Of a DNA stretch of 8,416 nt, positions 1-6,786 are shown one piece after another (positions within the stretch are counted from its first letter, which is position 1; every line of letters starts with the position of its first letter). Source of the DNA: an uncultured Pseudomonadota bacterium (GTDB taxonomy: Bacteria > Pseudomonadota > Gammaproteobacteria > Burkholderiales > Burkholderiaceae_C); the NCBI GenBank assembly GCA_900320815.1, contig ONTY01000037.1, positions 1 through 8,416 on the forward strand, in the 5' to 3' direction. Made by a program: the position numbers and the translations under genes. The notes beneath the pieces were generated by a model. It saw nothing but the letters and a program-made list of their open reading frames with translations, had not been told where the DNA came from and did no database searches.

Positions 1-7
1 GCCGGAG

Positions 8-595
8 ATGCCGGATATCCAGGCCATTTTTATGGAAATCCGCTCCATTGAGCAGCAAATGGAGCACCTTGCCGCGCGACTGAAAACGCAGAAAGCCGCG
101 CTGGTGCACGCGATGGTCGTGGCCAACCGCCTGGCTGCCAGCTACACGGGACAGGCAGTGGCAACGGGCAGCGGCACAGGCGGCGCCGCAGCAGGTGGCG
201 GGCACACCGCTTCGCCGCTGGCCGGGCAAAAAGTGCCGCCCAAATACCGCGACCCGGCGACAGGGCAAACCTGGACCGGGCGCGGCAAGCCGCCGCTGTG
301 GATTGCGGGCAAAGACCGGCTGCAGTTCCTCATCGAGCCGCCGCTGGCGGACACGACTGCCGCCGCCGCTTTGCAGCCGGCGCCGGCGCAGGATGCAGGG
401 CAATTGGCACTCGCACCGCAAACCACGCCACACGCCCCAACCCCAATCACGCCGCCGCTGCAATCTGCGCCGCAGCCAGCGCCCGCACCGCAAACCCCAC
501 CGCCACCATCATCAGTGCCGCAGCCAGCGGCAGCGCAGCCTCTTTCCACGCAGCCGCAGCAAGCAGCCTCTGACAACGGCAGCTTCCTGGTGTAG
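8..595 (+). CDS. H-NS histone family nucleoid protein with Pro/Ala/Gln-rich tail
   Basis: This 195-residue protein is an H-NS-type DNA-binding protein, expected to bind AT-rich DNA and act as a nucleoid organiser or silencer. Residues about 1-45 are a charged, heptad-like helical stretch suited to oligomerisation. Residues 79-104 (KYRDPATGQTWTGRGKPP, then LWIAGKDR) match the C-terminal H-NS domain, with the TGRGKPP loop as the AT-hook-like DNA contact. A Gly/Ala/Ser linker (about 47-74) joins the two parts. After the DNA-binding domain comes an unusual 85-residue tail: 53 of 85 residues are Pro, Ala or Gln, with no Lys or Arg. The start is uncertain. GGAG directly abuts the ATG at 8, so it cannot act as a normal ribosome binding site for it. 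The frame is open to the window edge, and an ATG at 32 is an alternative. The DNA-binding motif makes the family call firm; the target genes are unknown. Confidence 0.85.
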   Translation: MPDIQAIFMEIRSIEQQMEHLAARLKTQKAALVHAMVVANRLAASYTGQAVATGSGTGGAAAGGGHTASPLAGQKVPPKYRDPATGQTWTGRGKPPLWIAGKDRLQFLIEPPLADTTAAAALQPAPAQDAGQLALAPQTTPHAPTPITPPLQSAPQPAPAPQTPPPPSSVPQPAAAQPLSTQPQQAASDNGSFLV

Positions 596-599
596 ATCT

Positions 600-620
600 G
601 CGCCGCAGCATCAGCGGCGC
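600..620 (+). other. Hairpin just after the hns-like stop codon
   Basis: A perfect 7-base-pair inverted repeat, GCGCCGC (600-606) and GCGGCGC (614-620), with loop AGCATCA, lies five bases past the stop codon at 595 and four bases before the next hairpin. It has no T run, so alone it is not an intrinsic terminator. It could stabilise the 3' end or help pause RNA polymerase before the terminator that follows. Confidence 0.45.
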
Positions 621-624
621 CCCC

Positions 625-658
625 AAAACCGCCCGCACAGGGCGGTTTTTCTTTTTTT
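625..658 (+). terminator. Intrinsic terminator between hns-like gene and ptsI
   Basis: A perfect 10-base-pair stem, AAAACCGCCC (625-634) and GGGCGGTTTT (640-649), with a five-base loop, runs into a T tract broken by one C (646-658). This is a classic rho-independent terminator for the upstream hns-like gene. Only 28 bases separate it from the ptsI start, so it lies inside any ptsI leader transcribed from further upstream. Confidence 0.9.
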
Positions 659-674
659 GCCAATACAAAAACAC

Positions 675-680
675 AGGAGA
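675..680 (+). promoter_or_regulatory. Ribosome binding site of ptsI
   Basis: AGGAGA sits six bases before the ATG at 687. It fixes the ptsI start: the same frame is open much further upstream (to about 195), but that extension overlaps the hns-like gene and the terminator and is not translated protein of this family. Confidence 0.8.
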
Positions 681-686
681 CAAGCG

Positions 687-2438
687 ATGAGCGAAACCTT
701 GCACGGCATCGCCGTATCGGGCGGCATCGCCATTGGGCGCGCTGAGCTGGTGCGCAGCCTGCGGCGCGACGTGCCGCACTACCTCATCGACGCCGCTGCC
801 GTCGACGCCGAGGTGCAGCGCCTGCGCGACGCGCGCAGCGCCGTGGCTCAGCGCCTGCAGCACATGCGCGACGCCGCACCGCACGACTTGCCCGCTGATG
901 TGGCCGCCGTTTTTGACGTGCACATCATGCTGCTGCAAGACGAGGTCAGCGCGCAGGGCGTAGAGGCGTGGGTGCGCGAGCGCCGCTACAACGCCGAATG
1001 GGCACTGGCCAGCCATCTGGAAGAGGTGGTGCGCCAGTTCGACGAAATACCCGACGACTACCTGCGCGAGCGCAAAGCCGACATGGAGCAAGTGGCCGAA
1101 CACATGCTTCGCTGGCTGCAGGGGCAGAGCCGCCGCAGCCGCCGCGCGCAAGCTGCCGCTGCCCCCGGGGAAGGAGCGGCGCCGCTGGCACTCGTCGCCC
1201 GCGACCTCTCGCCCGCTGACACGCTGCAGTTTCGCCGAGGTCTTTTTGCCGGCTTTGTCACCGACGCCGGCGGCAAAACCAGCCACACCGCCATCGTCGC
1301 GCGCTCTCTGGGCATTCCGGCGGTGGTGGGCACACGGCGCGCCAGCGAAGTGGTGCACGCGGGCGAGTGGCTCATCATTGACGGCGACGCCGGGCTGGTC
1401 ATCGCCAACCCCACCCCAGCCGAGCTCAGCGACTACCGCTTCAGGCAGCGCCAGCACCAGATTGAGCGCGAGCGTCTTGCGCGCCTCAAAAACACCCCGG
1501 CCATCACCCGCGACGGGCGCCACATCACCCTGCTGGCGAACATCGAGCGCCCTGCCGACACCGCCGCCGCCGTTGACGTGGGCGCCGTAGGCGTGGGGCT
1601 GCTGCGCAGCGAGTTCCTCTTTATGAACCGCCAGGGCAAGCTGCCCGGCGAGGAGGAGCAATACGCCGCCTACCGCCGCGCCGTCGAAGGCATGCAGGGC
1701 ATGCCCGTGACCATCCGCACTGCCGACATCGGCGCCGACAAACCGCTGGAGGCAGCGCACCCTGCCGCCGCCTCTGCCGCTGCGCTGCGGCGGCTGAACC
1801 CGGCGCTTGGCCTGCGCGCCATTCGCTGGAGCCTCTCGGAGCCTGACATCTTTCTGACCCAAGTGCGCGCCATCCTGCGCGCTGCCGCGCACGGCGCCGT
1901 CAACCTGCTGCTGCCCATGCTCACGCATGTGAGCGAAATCTGCCAGGCGCTTGCCCTCATTGCCCGCGCGCACGAGCAGCTTGACGCGCGTGGCATCGCC
2001 CGCGGCCCCGTGCGCATCGGCGCCATGATTGAAGTGCCCGCCGCCGCGCTCATGGTGCGGCAATTCGCGCAGCACGTTGACTTTTTGTCCATCGGCACCA
2101 ACGACCTGGTGCAATACACCTTGGCCGTTGACCGCACAGATGAAGATGTTGCGCACCTGTTTGACCCTCTGCACCCAGCAGTATTGCGCCTGATTGCCGG
2201 CGTCATTGCCGAAGGCGTCGCGCAGGGCAAGCCCGTGAGCCTGTGCGGCGAAATCGCCGGCGACGCGGCAATGACGCGGCTGCTGCTGGGACTGGGGTTG
2301 CGGCACTTTTCCATGCACCCCTCGCGGCTGCTGGCGGTCAAGCAGGAAGTGCTGGACGCCGACACCACGCAATTGAGCGAATGGGCCAAAGAAGTGCTCG
2401 CCAGCGACGAACCAGCCGCATTGTTGGCGGCAGGGTAA
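687..2438 (+). CDS. ptsI: Phosphoenolpyruvate-protein phosphotransferase, PTS enzyme I
   Basis: Cytoplasmic enzyme I takes phosphate from phosphoenolpyruvate onto a histidine and passes it to HPr, the first step of the phosphotransferase system. The 583 residues match the usual length of about 575. Order: N-terminal HPr-binding helical region (about 15-145), the phosphohistidine motif GGKTSHTAIVARS with His200, then the C-terminal PEP-binding barrel. In the barrel are LLRSEFLFM (Arg307), RTADIGADKP (Arg344), Glu449 and Asp473 (the Mg ligands, spaced as in E. coli), TNDLVQYTLAVDR, and SLCGEIAGD with the catalytic Cys520. All key residues are present, so it should be active. Relative to E. coli the active-site numbering is shifted by about 11, mostly by an Arg-then-Ala-rich insert around residues 148-165. 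No ptsH or EIIA gene is adjacent. In betaproteobacteria such PTS proteins often serve regulation rather than sugar uptake; which applies here cannot be seen. Confidence 0.95.
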   Translation: MSETLHGIAVSGGIAIGRAELVRSLRRDVPHYLIDAAAVDAEVQRLRDARSAVAQRLQHMRDAAPHDLPADVAAVFDVHIMLLQDEVSAQGVEAWVRERRYNAEWALASHLEEVVRQFDEIPDDYLRERKADMEQVAEHMLRWLQGQSRRSRRAQAAAAPGEGAAPLALVARDLSPADTLQFRRGLFAGFVTDAGGKTSHTAIVARSLGIPAVVGTRRASEVVHAGEWLIIDGDAGLVIANPTPAELSDYRFRQRQHQIERERLARLKNTPAITRDGRHITLLANIERPADTAAAVDVGAVGVGLLRSEFLFMNRQGKLPGEEEQYAAYRRAVEGMQGMPVTIRTADIGADKPLEAAHPAAASAAALRRLNPALGLRAIRWSLSEPDIFLTQVRAILRAAAHGAVNLLLPMLTHVSEICQALALIARAHEQLDARGIARGPVRIGAMIEVPAAALMVRQFAQHVDFLSIGTNDLVQYTLAVDRTDEDVAHLFDPLHPAVLRLIAGVIAEGVAQGKPVSLCGEIAGDAAMTRLLLGLGLRHFSMHPSRLLAVKQEVLDADTTQLSEWAKEVLASDEPAALLAAG

Positions 2439-2460
2439 GGCGAGTGCAGAGGTGCATTTC

Positions 2461-2524
2461 TGTATACCCACTATATTTGAGATTGCTTACCGGCAATTGA
2501 TGCCGGCAAAAATGTATATACCCA
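2461..2524. repeat. Short direct repeat flanking a hairpin
   Basis: TGTATACCCA at 2461-2470 recurs as TGTATATACCCA at 2513-2524, differing by one extra TA. Between them lies an inverted repeat, CCGGCA (2490-2495) and TGCCGG (2501-2506), with loop ATTGA, followed by five A. The arrangement could be a small miniature or palindromic intergenic repeat, a weak terminator for minus-strand transcripts, or chance. Its copy number elsewhere is unknown. Confidence 0.35.
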
Positions 2525-2725
2525 TGAGACCGCTGTAGATGGGATGGCGAATGATTGTTGGCTTTGCCGACAAAGCGAATGGGTTTTTAAAGTGCCTGCA
2601 TCGCGCAAAAAATCAGCGCCTCTGGGTAAATCCGGCACATAATAATCAAAAGGTTTGGTGAAAGCCGGTGCTTTATTCAGAGATAAAGGCAAATCATAGA
2701 GTTTGGCCATTTTCCTGACATACAT
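2471..2725 (-). CDS. Doubtful small hypothetical protein in an AT-richer island
   Basis: An 84-residue ORF beginning MYVRKMAKLYDLPLS lies in the gap between ptsI and ribF. On the minus strand GGAG sits eight bases before its ATG, a plausible ribosome binding site; a second ATG at codon 6 is an alternative start. I do not recognise the protein. It has no signal peptide or membrane segment. The first half (to about residue 50, containing FDYYVPDLPRGADFL) looks protein-like. The last third (VSWVYTFLPASIAGKQSQI) is read through a hairpin and short repeat and looks like translated intergenic DNA. It may be the remnant of a longer acquired gene, or not a gene at all. Confidence 0.25.
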   Translation of the reverse strand: MYVRKMAKLYDLPLSLNKAPAFTKPFDYYVPDLPRGADFLRDAGTLKTHSLCRQSQQSFAIPSTAVSWVYTFLPASIAGKQSQI

Positions 2726-2809
2726 TGCATGTTCTCCAAGTCTGCAAAATCAGCGCACGCGCGCGGCGCGGCTACCACGCCGTTGTGCCGCGCGTCGTGC
2801 TGCCGCACC

Positions 2810-2815
2810 GATAAT
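2810..2815 (+). promoter_or_regulatory. Possible -10 element of ribF
   Basis: GATAAT, one mismatch from TATAAT, ends eight bases before the ribF ATG at 2824, in otherwise very GC-rich DNA. A start of transcription 6-8 bases downstream would fall at about 2821-2823, giving a nearly leaderless mRNA. This agrees with the lack of any Shine-Dalgarno sequence before ribF. No good -35 box is visible at normal spacing (the nearest, TTGTGC at 2783-2788, is 21 bases away). Confidence 0.35.
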
Positions 2816-2823
2816 CGCGCACC

Positions 2824-3843
2824 ATGAAGATATTTCGTGGCTTGCGCCATCCGGAGATTGCCCCGGCATGTGCGCTCACAGTTGGCAATTTCGACGGCGT
2901 GCATCTGGGGCACCAGGCGATGCTGGCGCTGCTGCGCGCAGCGGCGGCGCGGCACGGCGTGCCAAGCTGCGTGCTGACGTTTGAGCCGCACCCGCGCGAC
3001 TGGTTTGCCAGCGCCTTCAACCAGCCCGAGAGGGCGCCGGCGCGCATCAGCACGCTGCGCGACAAGCTCACGGCGCTGGCGGCGTGCGGCGTGGAGCAGG
3101 TGGTCATCCTGCCTTTCAACGAGCGCCAGGCGGGGCAGAGCGCCGAGGCGTTCATTGACGACGTGCTGCGGCGCGCGCTGGGCGTGCGTCATGTGCTCAT
3201 CGGCGACGATTTCCGCTTTGGCGCGCGGCGCGCGGGCGATGCGGCGATGCTGGAGGCCGCTGGCCGGCAGCACGGCTTTGAGGTGGCGCGCATGGACTCA
3301 CACGAAGTACATGGGCTGCGCGTGTCCTCGACAGCCGTGCGCGAGGCGCTGGCCGCGGGCGACATGGCGCGCGCCGCCGCGCTGCTGGGGCGCCCGTACA
3401 GCATCAGCGGGCACGTGGTGCACGGGCGGCGGCTGGGGCGCGCGCTGGCAGAGAGCGCGCCCGGGCGTGGCGACGGCTTTCGCACGCTGAACCTGCGCTT
3501 TTCGCGCCGCACAGCGGCGTGGCGGCCAGCGGCGGGCGGCATTTTTGTGGCGCGCATTCACGGGCTGGGCAATGTGCCGCTGCCGGGCGTGGCGAACCTG
3601 GGCATCCGTCCCTCGCTGGACGCGCACGACATCAACGGCGGGCGCGTGCTGCTGGAAGTGCACGCGCTGCGCTGGCCTGCCGCACTGGGCGCCGAAGGCG
3701 CCTACGCTAAAATCATTCGCGTGGATTTATTGCATAAATTGCACGACGAATTGCGCTATCACTCGCTGGCGGCGCTGGCCGCCGGCATTTCCCGCGATTG
3801 TGCTGCCGCGCGTGAATGGCACGCACGCCACGCGGCGCCCTGA
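2824..3843 (+). CDS. ribF: Bifunctional riboflavin kinase / FMN adenylyltransferase
   Basis: RibF phosphorylates riboflavin to FMN and adenylylates FMN to FAD in the cytoplasm. The 339 residues are slightly above the usual 310-330. The N-terminal adenylyltransferase domain carries TVGNFDGVHLGH (19-30, the nucleotide-binding HxGH-type motif), FEPHPR (53-58), GDDFRFG (127-133) and SSTAVREAL (168-176). The C-terminal flavokinase domain starts near GRPYSISGHVVHG (189-201) and includes LLEVH with Glu278 and LLHKLHDELRYHSL (302-315). The common LGFPTxN motif is altered: after LGRAL (204-208) come extra residues AESAPGRGD and then GFRTLNLRF (218-226), so Pro is Arg while Thr and Asn are kept. I recall this form from Comamonadaceae, so it is probably a lineage trait rather than damage. 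The start is the ATG with no Shine-Dalgarno sequence; the domain begins right after it. It is followed 66 bases later by ileS, a widely conserved pairing. Confidence 0.95.
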   Translation: MKIFRGLRHPEIAPACALTVGNFDGVHLGHQAMLALLRAAAARHGVPSCVLTFEPHPRDWFASAFNQPERAPARISTLRDKLTALAACGVEQVVILPFNERQAGQSAEAFIDDVLRRALGVRHVLIGDDFRFGARRAGDAAMLEAAGRQHGFEVARMDSHEVHGLRVSSTAVREALAAGDMARAAALLGRPYSISGHVVHGRRLGRALAESAPGRGDGFRTLNLRFSRRTAAWRPAAGGIFVARIHGLGNVPLPGVANLGIRPSLDAHDINGGRVLLEVHALRWPAALGAEGAYAKIIRVDLLHKLHDELRYHSLAALAAGISRDCAAAREWHARHAAP

Positions 3844-3909
3844 CTATCCACTCCATTTCTTTTCCCCCCCTATTTCAATGCTGGCGCAAAAACAAGCGCC
3901 TGAACAATC
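3844..3909 (+). other. ribF-ileS spacer with a seven-C tract
   Basis: The 66-base spacer holds a pyrimidine-rich stretch with seven consecutive C (3864-3870), then an AT-richer leader to the ileS ATG. No terminator or clear promoter is seen, which supports co-transcription of ribF and ileS. The tract is outside any coding frame, so slippage would not switch a protein off. Confidence 0.5.
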
Positions 3910-6786
3910 ATGAATGCAAAAAAGAAAACTGTTGATGCCGGCCCCTACAGCCACACGCTGAATATGCCGGAAACGCCTTTCCCCATGCGCGGCAACCTGC
4001 CGCAGCGCGAGCCGGAGTGGATTCGCCAGTGGAACGAAGGCGGTCTTTACCAGCGGCTGCGCGCGGCGCGCGCCGGGCGCGAAAAGTTCATCCTGCACGA
4101 CGGCCCGCCGTACGCCAACGGCAATATCCACATCGGGCACGCCGTCAACAAAATCCTCAAAGACATGATTGTGAAAGCGCGCCAGCTAAAAGGGCTGGAC
4201 GCGCATTACGTGCCCGGCTGGGACTGCCACGGCCTGCCCATTGAAAACCAGATTGAAAAGCAGTTTGGGCGCGGGCTTTCGCGCGACGAAATGCAGGCCA
4301 GGGGGCGCGCCTACGCCACCGAACAAATCGCCGCGCAAATGGCCGATTTCAAGCGTCTGGGCGTGCTCGGCGACTGGGAGCACCCATACCTGACGATGAA
4401 CCATGCCAGCGAAGCGGGCGAGCTGCGCCTGTTTCGCCGCCTGGTGGAGCGCGGCTACGTGTACCGCGGGCTGAAACCCGTCTACTGGTGCTTTGACTGC
4501 GGCTCGGCGCTGGCGGAAGCCGAGATTGAATACGCCGACGAAAAGGGCACGGCGCTGGACGTGGCGTTTGAGGCGGACAACCCGGCTGCGCTTGCCACCG
4601 CGTTTGGTGTGGAAAAACTGCCGGAGGGCAAGCAGGCGTTTGCCGTCATCTGGACGACGACGGCGTGGACCATTCCCGCAAACCAGGCGCTGAACGCGCA
4701 CCCGGCGCTGGACTACGCCCTTGTGGACACGCCGCGCGGCGTGCTGCTGCTGGGCGCCAAGCTGGTGCCGCAGGCGCTGGAACGCTACGGGCTGCAGGGC
4801 AGCGTGCTCGCCACGGTGCGCGGCGAAAAGCTGGCGGGCCTTGCCTTCCGCCATCCCCTCTACGACCTGGACACGCCCGCCGGCCCCTACTGCTACCGGC
4901 GCCTCGCGCCGCTGCATCTGGCCGAATACGTCAGCGACAGCGACGGCACCGGCATCGTGCACTCCGCGCCCGCCTACGGCGTGGACGACTTCAACACCTG
5001 CATGGCGCATGGCATGACGCTGGACGAAGTGCTCAACCCCGTGTGCGGCGGCGGCAGCTACACCGAGGAGCTGCCGCTCTTTGGCGCGCAGGACATCTGG
5101 AAAGTCAGCCCCACCATCATTGAGAAACTGCGCGAATGCGGGCGCCTCATGGTCAGCGAAACCATCACGCACAGCTACCCGCACTGCTGGCGCCACAAAT
5201 CGCCCGTCATCTACCGCGCCGCCGCGCAGTGGTTCATCCGCATGGACGAGGGCGAGGGCGTGTTCACCAGCGACAAGGCCGCCGAGCCGCTGCGCACCAC
5301 GGCGCTGCGCGCCATCGGCGAGACGGCGTTTTTCCCCGCCTCCGGCCAGGCGCGGCTGCGCGACATGATTGCCAGCCGCCCCGACTGGGTCATCAGCCGC
5401 CAGCGGGCGTGGGGCGTGCCCATCCCGTTTTTCCTGCACCGGGAAAGCGGCGAACTGCACCCAAAGACGATGGACATCATCGACCGCGCCATCCAAGTCA
5501 TTGAAGAAGGCGGCATCGAGGCGTGGAGCCGCCTGCCCGCCGAAGACATCATCGGCGCCGAAGACGCGCAGCTCTACACCAAGAGCAGCGACATTCTGGA
5601 AGTGTGGTTCGACTCCGGCTCCACCTTCTGGCACGTGCTGCGCGGCACGCACCCCGACGAGCACCACGAAACCGGGCCGGAAGCCGACCTCTACCTTGAA
5701 GGCCACGACCAGCACCGGGGCTGGTTCCACTCCTCGCTGCTGCTGTCGGCGGCCATCAACGCCCGTGCGCCCTACCGCGCCATCCTCACGCACGGCTTCA
5801 CCGTCGATGAGCAGGGGCGCAAGATGAGCAAGAGTCTGGGCAACGTCGTCGCCCCGCGCGAAGTGGCGGACAAGCTCGGCGCCGAAATCCTGCGCCTCTG
5901 GGTCGCCGCCAGCGACTACTCAGGCGACATCGCCGCCGGCGAAGCCATCTTTGCGCGCGTCGTCGATACCTACCGCCGCATCCGCAATACGCTGCGCTTC
6001 CTGCTGGCCAACACCAGCGACTTTGATGCCGCCGCGCACGCCGTGCCTGTGGCCGACATGCTCGAAGCCGACCGCTGGCTGCTGGCGCGCGCCGCCGAGA
6101 TGCAGCGCAAAGTGCTGGCGCACTTTGAGGCGTATGAGTTCCACCCCGTCGTCGCCGCGCTGCAGGTGTTTTGCTCCGAGGATTTGGGCGCCTTCTATCT
6201 GGACGCCATCAAGGACCGCCTCTACACCACCGCCGCCGGCAGCCTCGCGCGCCGCAGCGCGCAAACCGCGCTCTGGCACCTCACGCACGCCATGCTGCGC
6301 TGGATGGCGCCGTTCCTGAGCTTCACCGCCGAGGAAGCCTGGCCGATTTTCAGCGGCGCCAAAGACTCCATCTTCATGGAGGAATACTGGGCGCTGCCCG
6401 CCGTGCCGGAGGCCGATGCGCTGCTTGCCAAGTGGGCGCGCCTGCGCCAGATACGCGAACTCGTCAACCAGCGCATTGAGGAGTTGCGCGAAAAGGGGCA
6501 GGTTGGCTCCTCGCTGCAGGCGGAAGTGGCCGTCACCGCGCCGCCCGAAGACCTCGCCCTGCTGCAGAGCCTGGGCGAGGAACTCAAATTCGCCTTCATC
6601 ACCTCGGCAGCCAGCGTGCAGGCGGGCGCCGAACTCGAGGTGCAGGCGCGCGCCTCGCAGCAGCCCAAATGCGCGCGCTGCTGGCACTACGTGGACAGCG
6701 TCGGCCACAGCGCCGAGCACCCGCAGCTCTGCCACCGCTGCGCCGACAACCTCTTTGGCGCGGGCGAGACGCGACGCTGTATCTGA
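3910..6786 (+). CDS. ileS: Isoleucyl-tRNA synthetase
   Basis: The enzyme attaches isoleucine to tRNA-Ile in the cytoplasm and hydrolyses mischarged valine. The 958 residues are close to the E. coli length (938). Class I signatures are clear: HIGH at 74-77 within [22 protein letters not shown] just after, and KMSKS at 638-642. The editing domain shows [11 protein letters not shown] (248-258) and [16 protein letters not shown] (346-361) with its conserved Asp. The anticodon-binding helical domain follows, and the C-terminal zinc site has cysteines 921, 924, 941 and 944 (CARC and CHRC). The chosen ATG lies before the N-terminal segment [20 protein letters not shown] typical of the family; no strong Shine-Dalgarno sequence precedes it. 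It probably shares a transcript with ribF and ends in its own terminator. In many proteobacteria lspA follows directly; here it does not. All functional residues are present. Confidence 0.97.
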   Translation: MNAKKKTVDAGPYSHTLNMPETPFPMRGNLPQREPEWIRQWNEGGLYQRLRAARAGREKFILHDGPPYANGNIHIGHAVNKILKDMIVKARQLKGLDAHYVPGWDCHGLPIENQIEKQFGRGLSRDEMQARGRAYATEQIAAQMADFKRLGVLGDWEHPYLTMNHASEAGELRLFRRLVERGYVYRGLKPVYWCFDCGSALAEAEIEYADEKGTALDVAFEADNPAALATAFGVEKLPEGKQAFAVIWTTTAWTIPANQALNAHPALDYALVDTPRGVLLLGAKLVPQALERYGLQGSVLATVRGEKLAGLAFRHPLYDLDTPAGPYCYRRLAPLHLAEYVSDSDGTGIVHSAPAYGVDDFNTCMAHGMTLDEVLNPVCGGGSYTEELPLFGAQDIWKVSPTIIEKLRECGRLMVSETITHSYPHCWRHKSPVIYRAAAQWFIRMDEGEGVFTSDKAAEPLRTTALRAIGETAFFPASGQARLRDMIASRPDWVISRQRAWGVPIPFFLHRESGELHPKTMDIIDRAIQVIEEGGIEAWSRLPAEDIIGAEDAQLYTKSSDILEVWFDSGSTFWHVLRGTHPDEHHETGPEADLYLEGHDQHRGWFHSSLLLSAAINARAPYRAILTHGFTVDEQGRKMSKSLGNVVAPREVADKLGAEILRLWVAASDYSGDIAAGEAIFARVVDTYRRIRNTLRFLLANTSDFDAAAHAVPVADMLEADRWLLARAAEMQRKVLAHFEAYEFHPVVAALQVFCSEDLGAFYLDAIKDRLYTTAAGSLARRSAQTALWHLTHAMLRWMAPFLSFTAEEAWPIFSGAKDSIFMEEYWALPAVPEADALLAKWARLRQIRELVNQRIEELREKGQVGSSLQAEVAVTAPPEDLALLQSLGEELKFAFITSAASVQAGAELEVQARASQQPKCARCWHYVDSVGHSAEHPQLCHRCADNLFGAGETRRCI

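Larger units (their letters stand above)
2439..2823. other. Intergenic gap of 385 bases with lower GC than its flanks
   Basis: No gene can be called here with confidence. By hand count 2461-2760 has 132 G or C in 300 bases (44%), clearly below the neighbouring genes; 2641-2700 falls to 35%. No intrinsic terminator with a T run is visible after ptsI on the plus strand. The stretch holds a hairpin (2490-2506), two near-identical short direct repeats (2461-2470 and 2513-2524) and a doubtful minus-strand ORF. From about 2753 the composition returns abruptly to GC-rich, with the likely ribF promoter region. Confidence 0.6.

Noticed and set aside
195..686. Upstream extension of the ptsI frame
   Set aside because: It overlaps the hns-like gene and the terminator, is Arg/Ser/Pro-rich nonsense, and a good ribosome binding site precedes the ATG at 687.
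447..2471. Very long minus-strand open frame (674 codons) opposite ptsI
   Set aside because: It is the antisense shadow of a GC-rich gene with all enzyme I motifs on the plus strand; its composition (Gly, Ala, Val, His, Gln) is typical of such shadows and no family motif is seen.
3864..3870. Seven-C tract as a phase-variation switch
   Set aside because: It lies between genes, not in a promoter spacer or a coding frame, so no switching effect can be supported.
3894..3904. Possible DNA uptake sequence resembling Neisseriaceae GCCTGAA-type words
   Set aside because: Only a partial single match (GCGCCTGAA) is present, with no repeated copies in 8.4 kb.
4186..5793. 535-codon minus-strand open frame opposite ileS
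   Set aside because: It is a shadow of ileS caused by high third-position GC; it has no recognisable domain or ribosome binding site.
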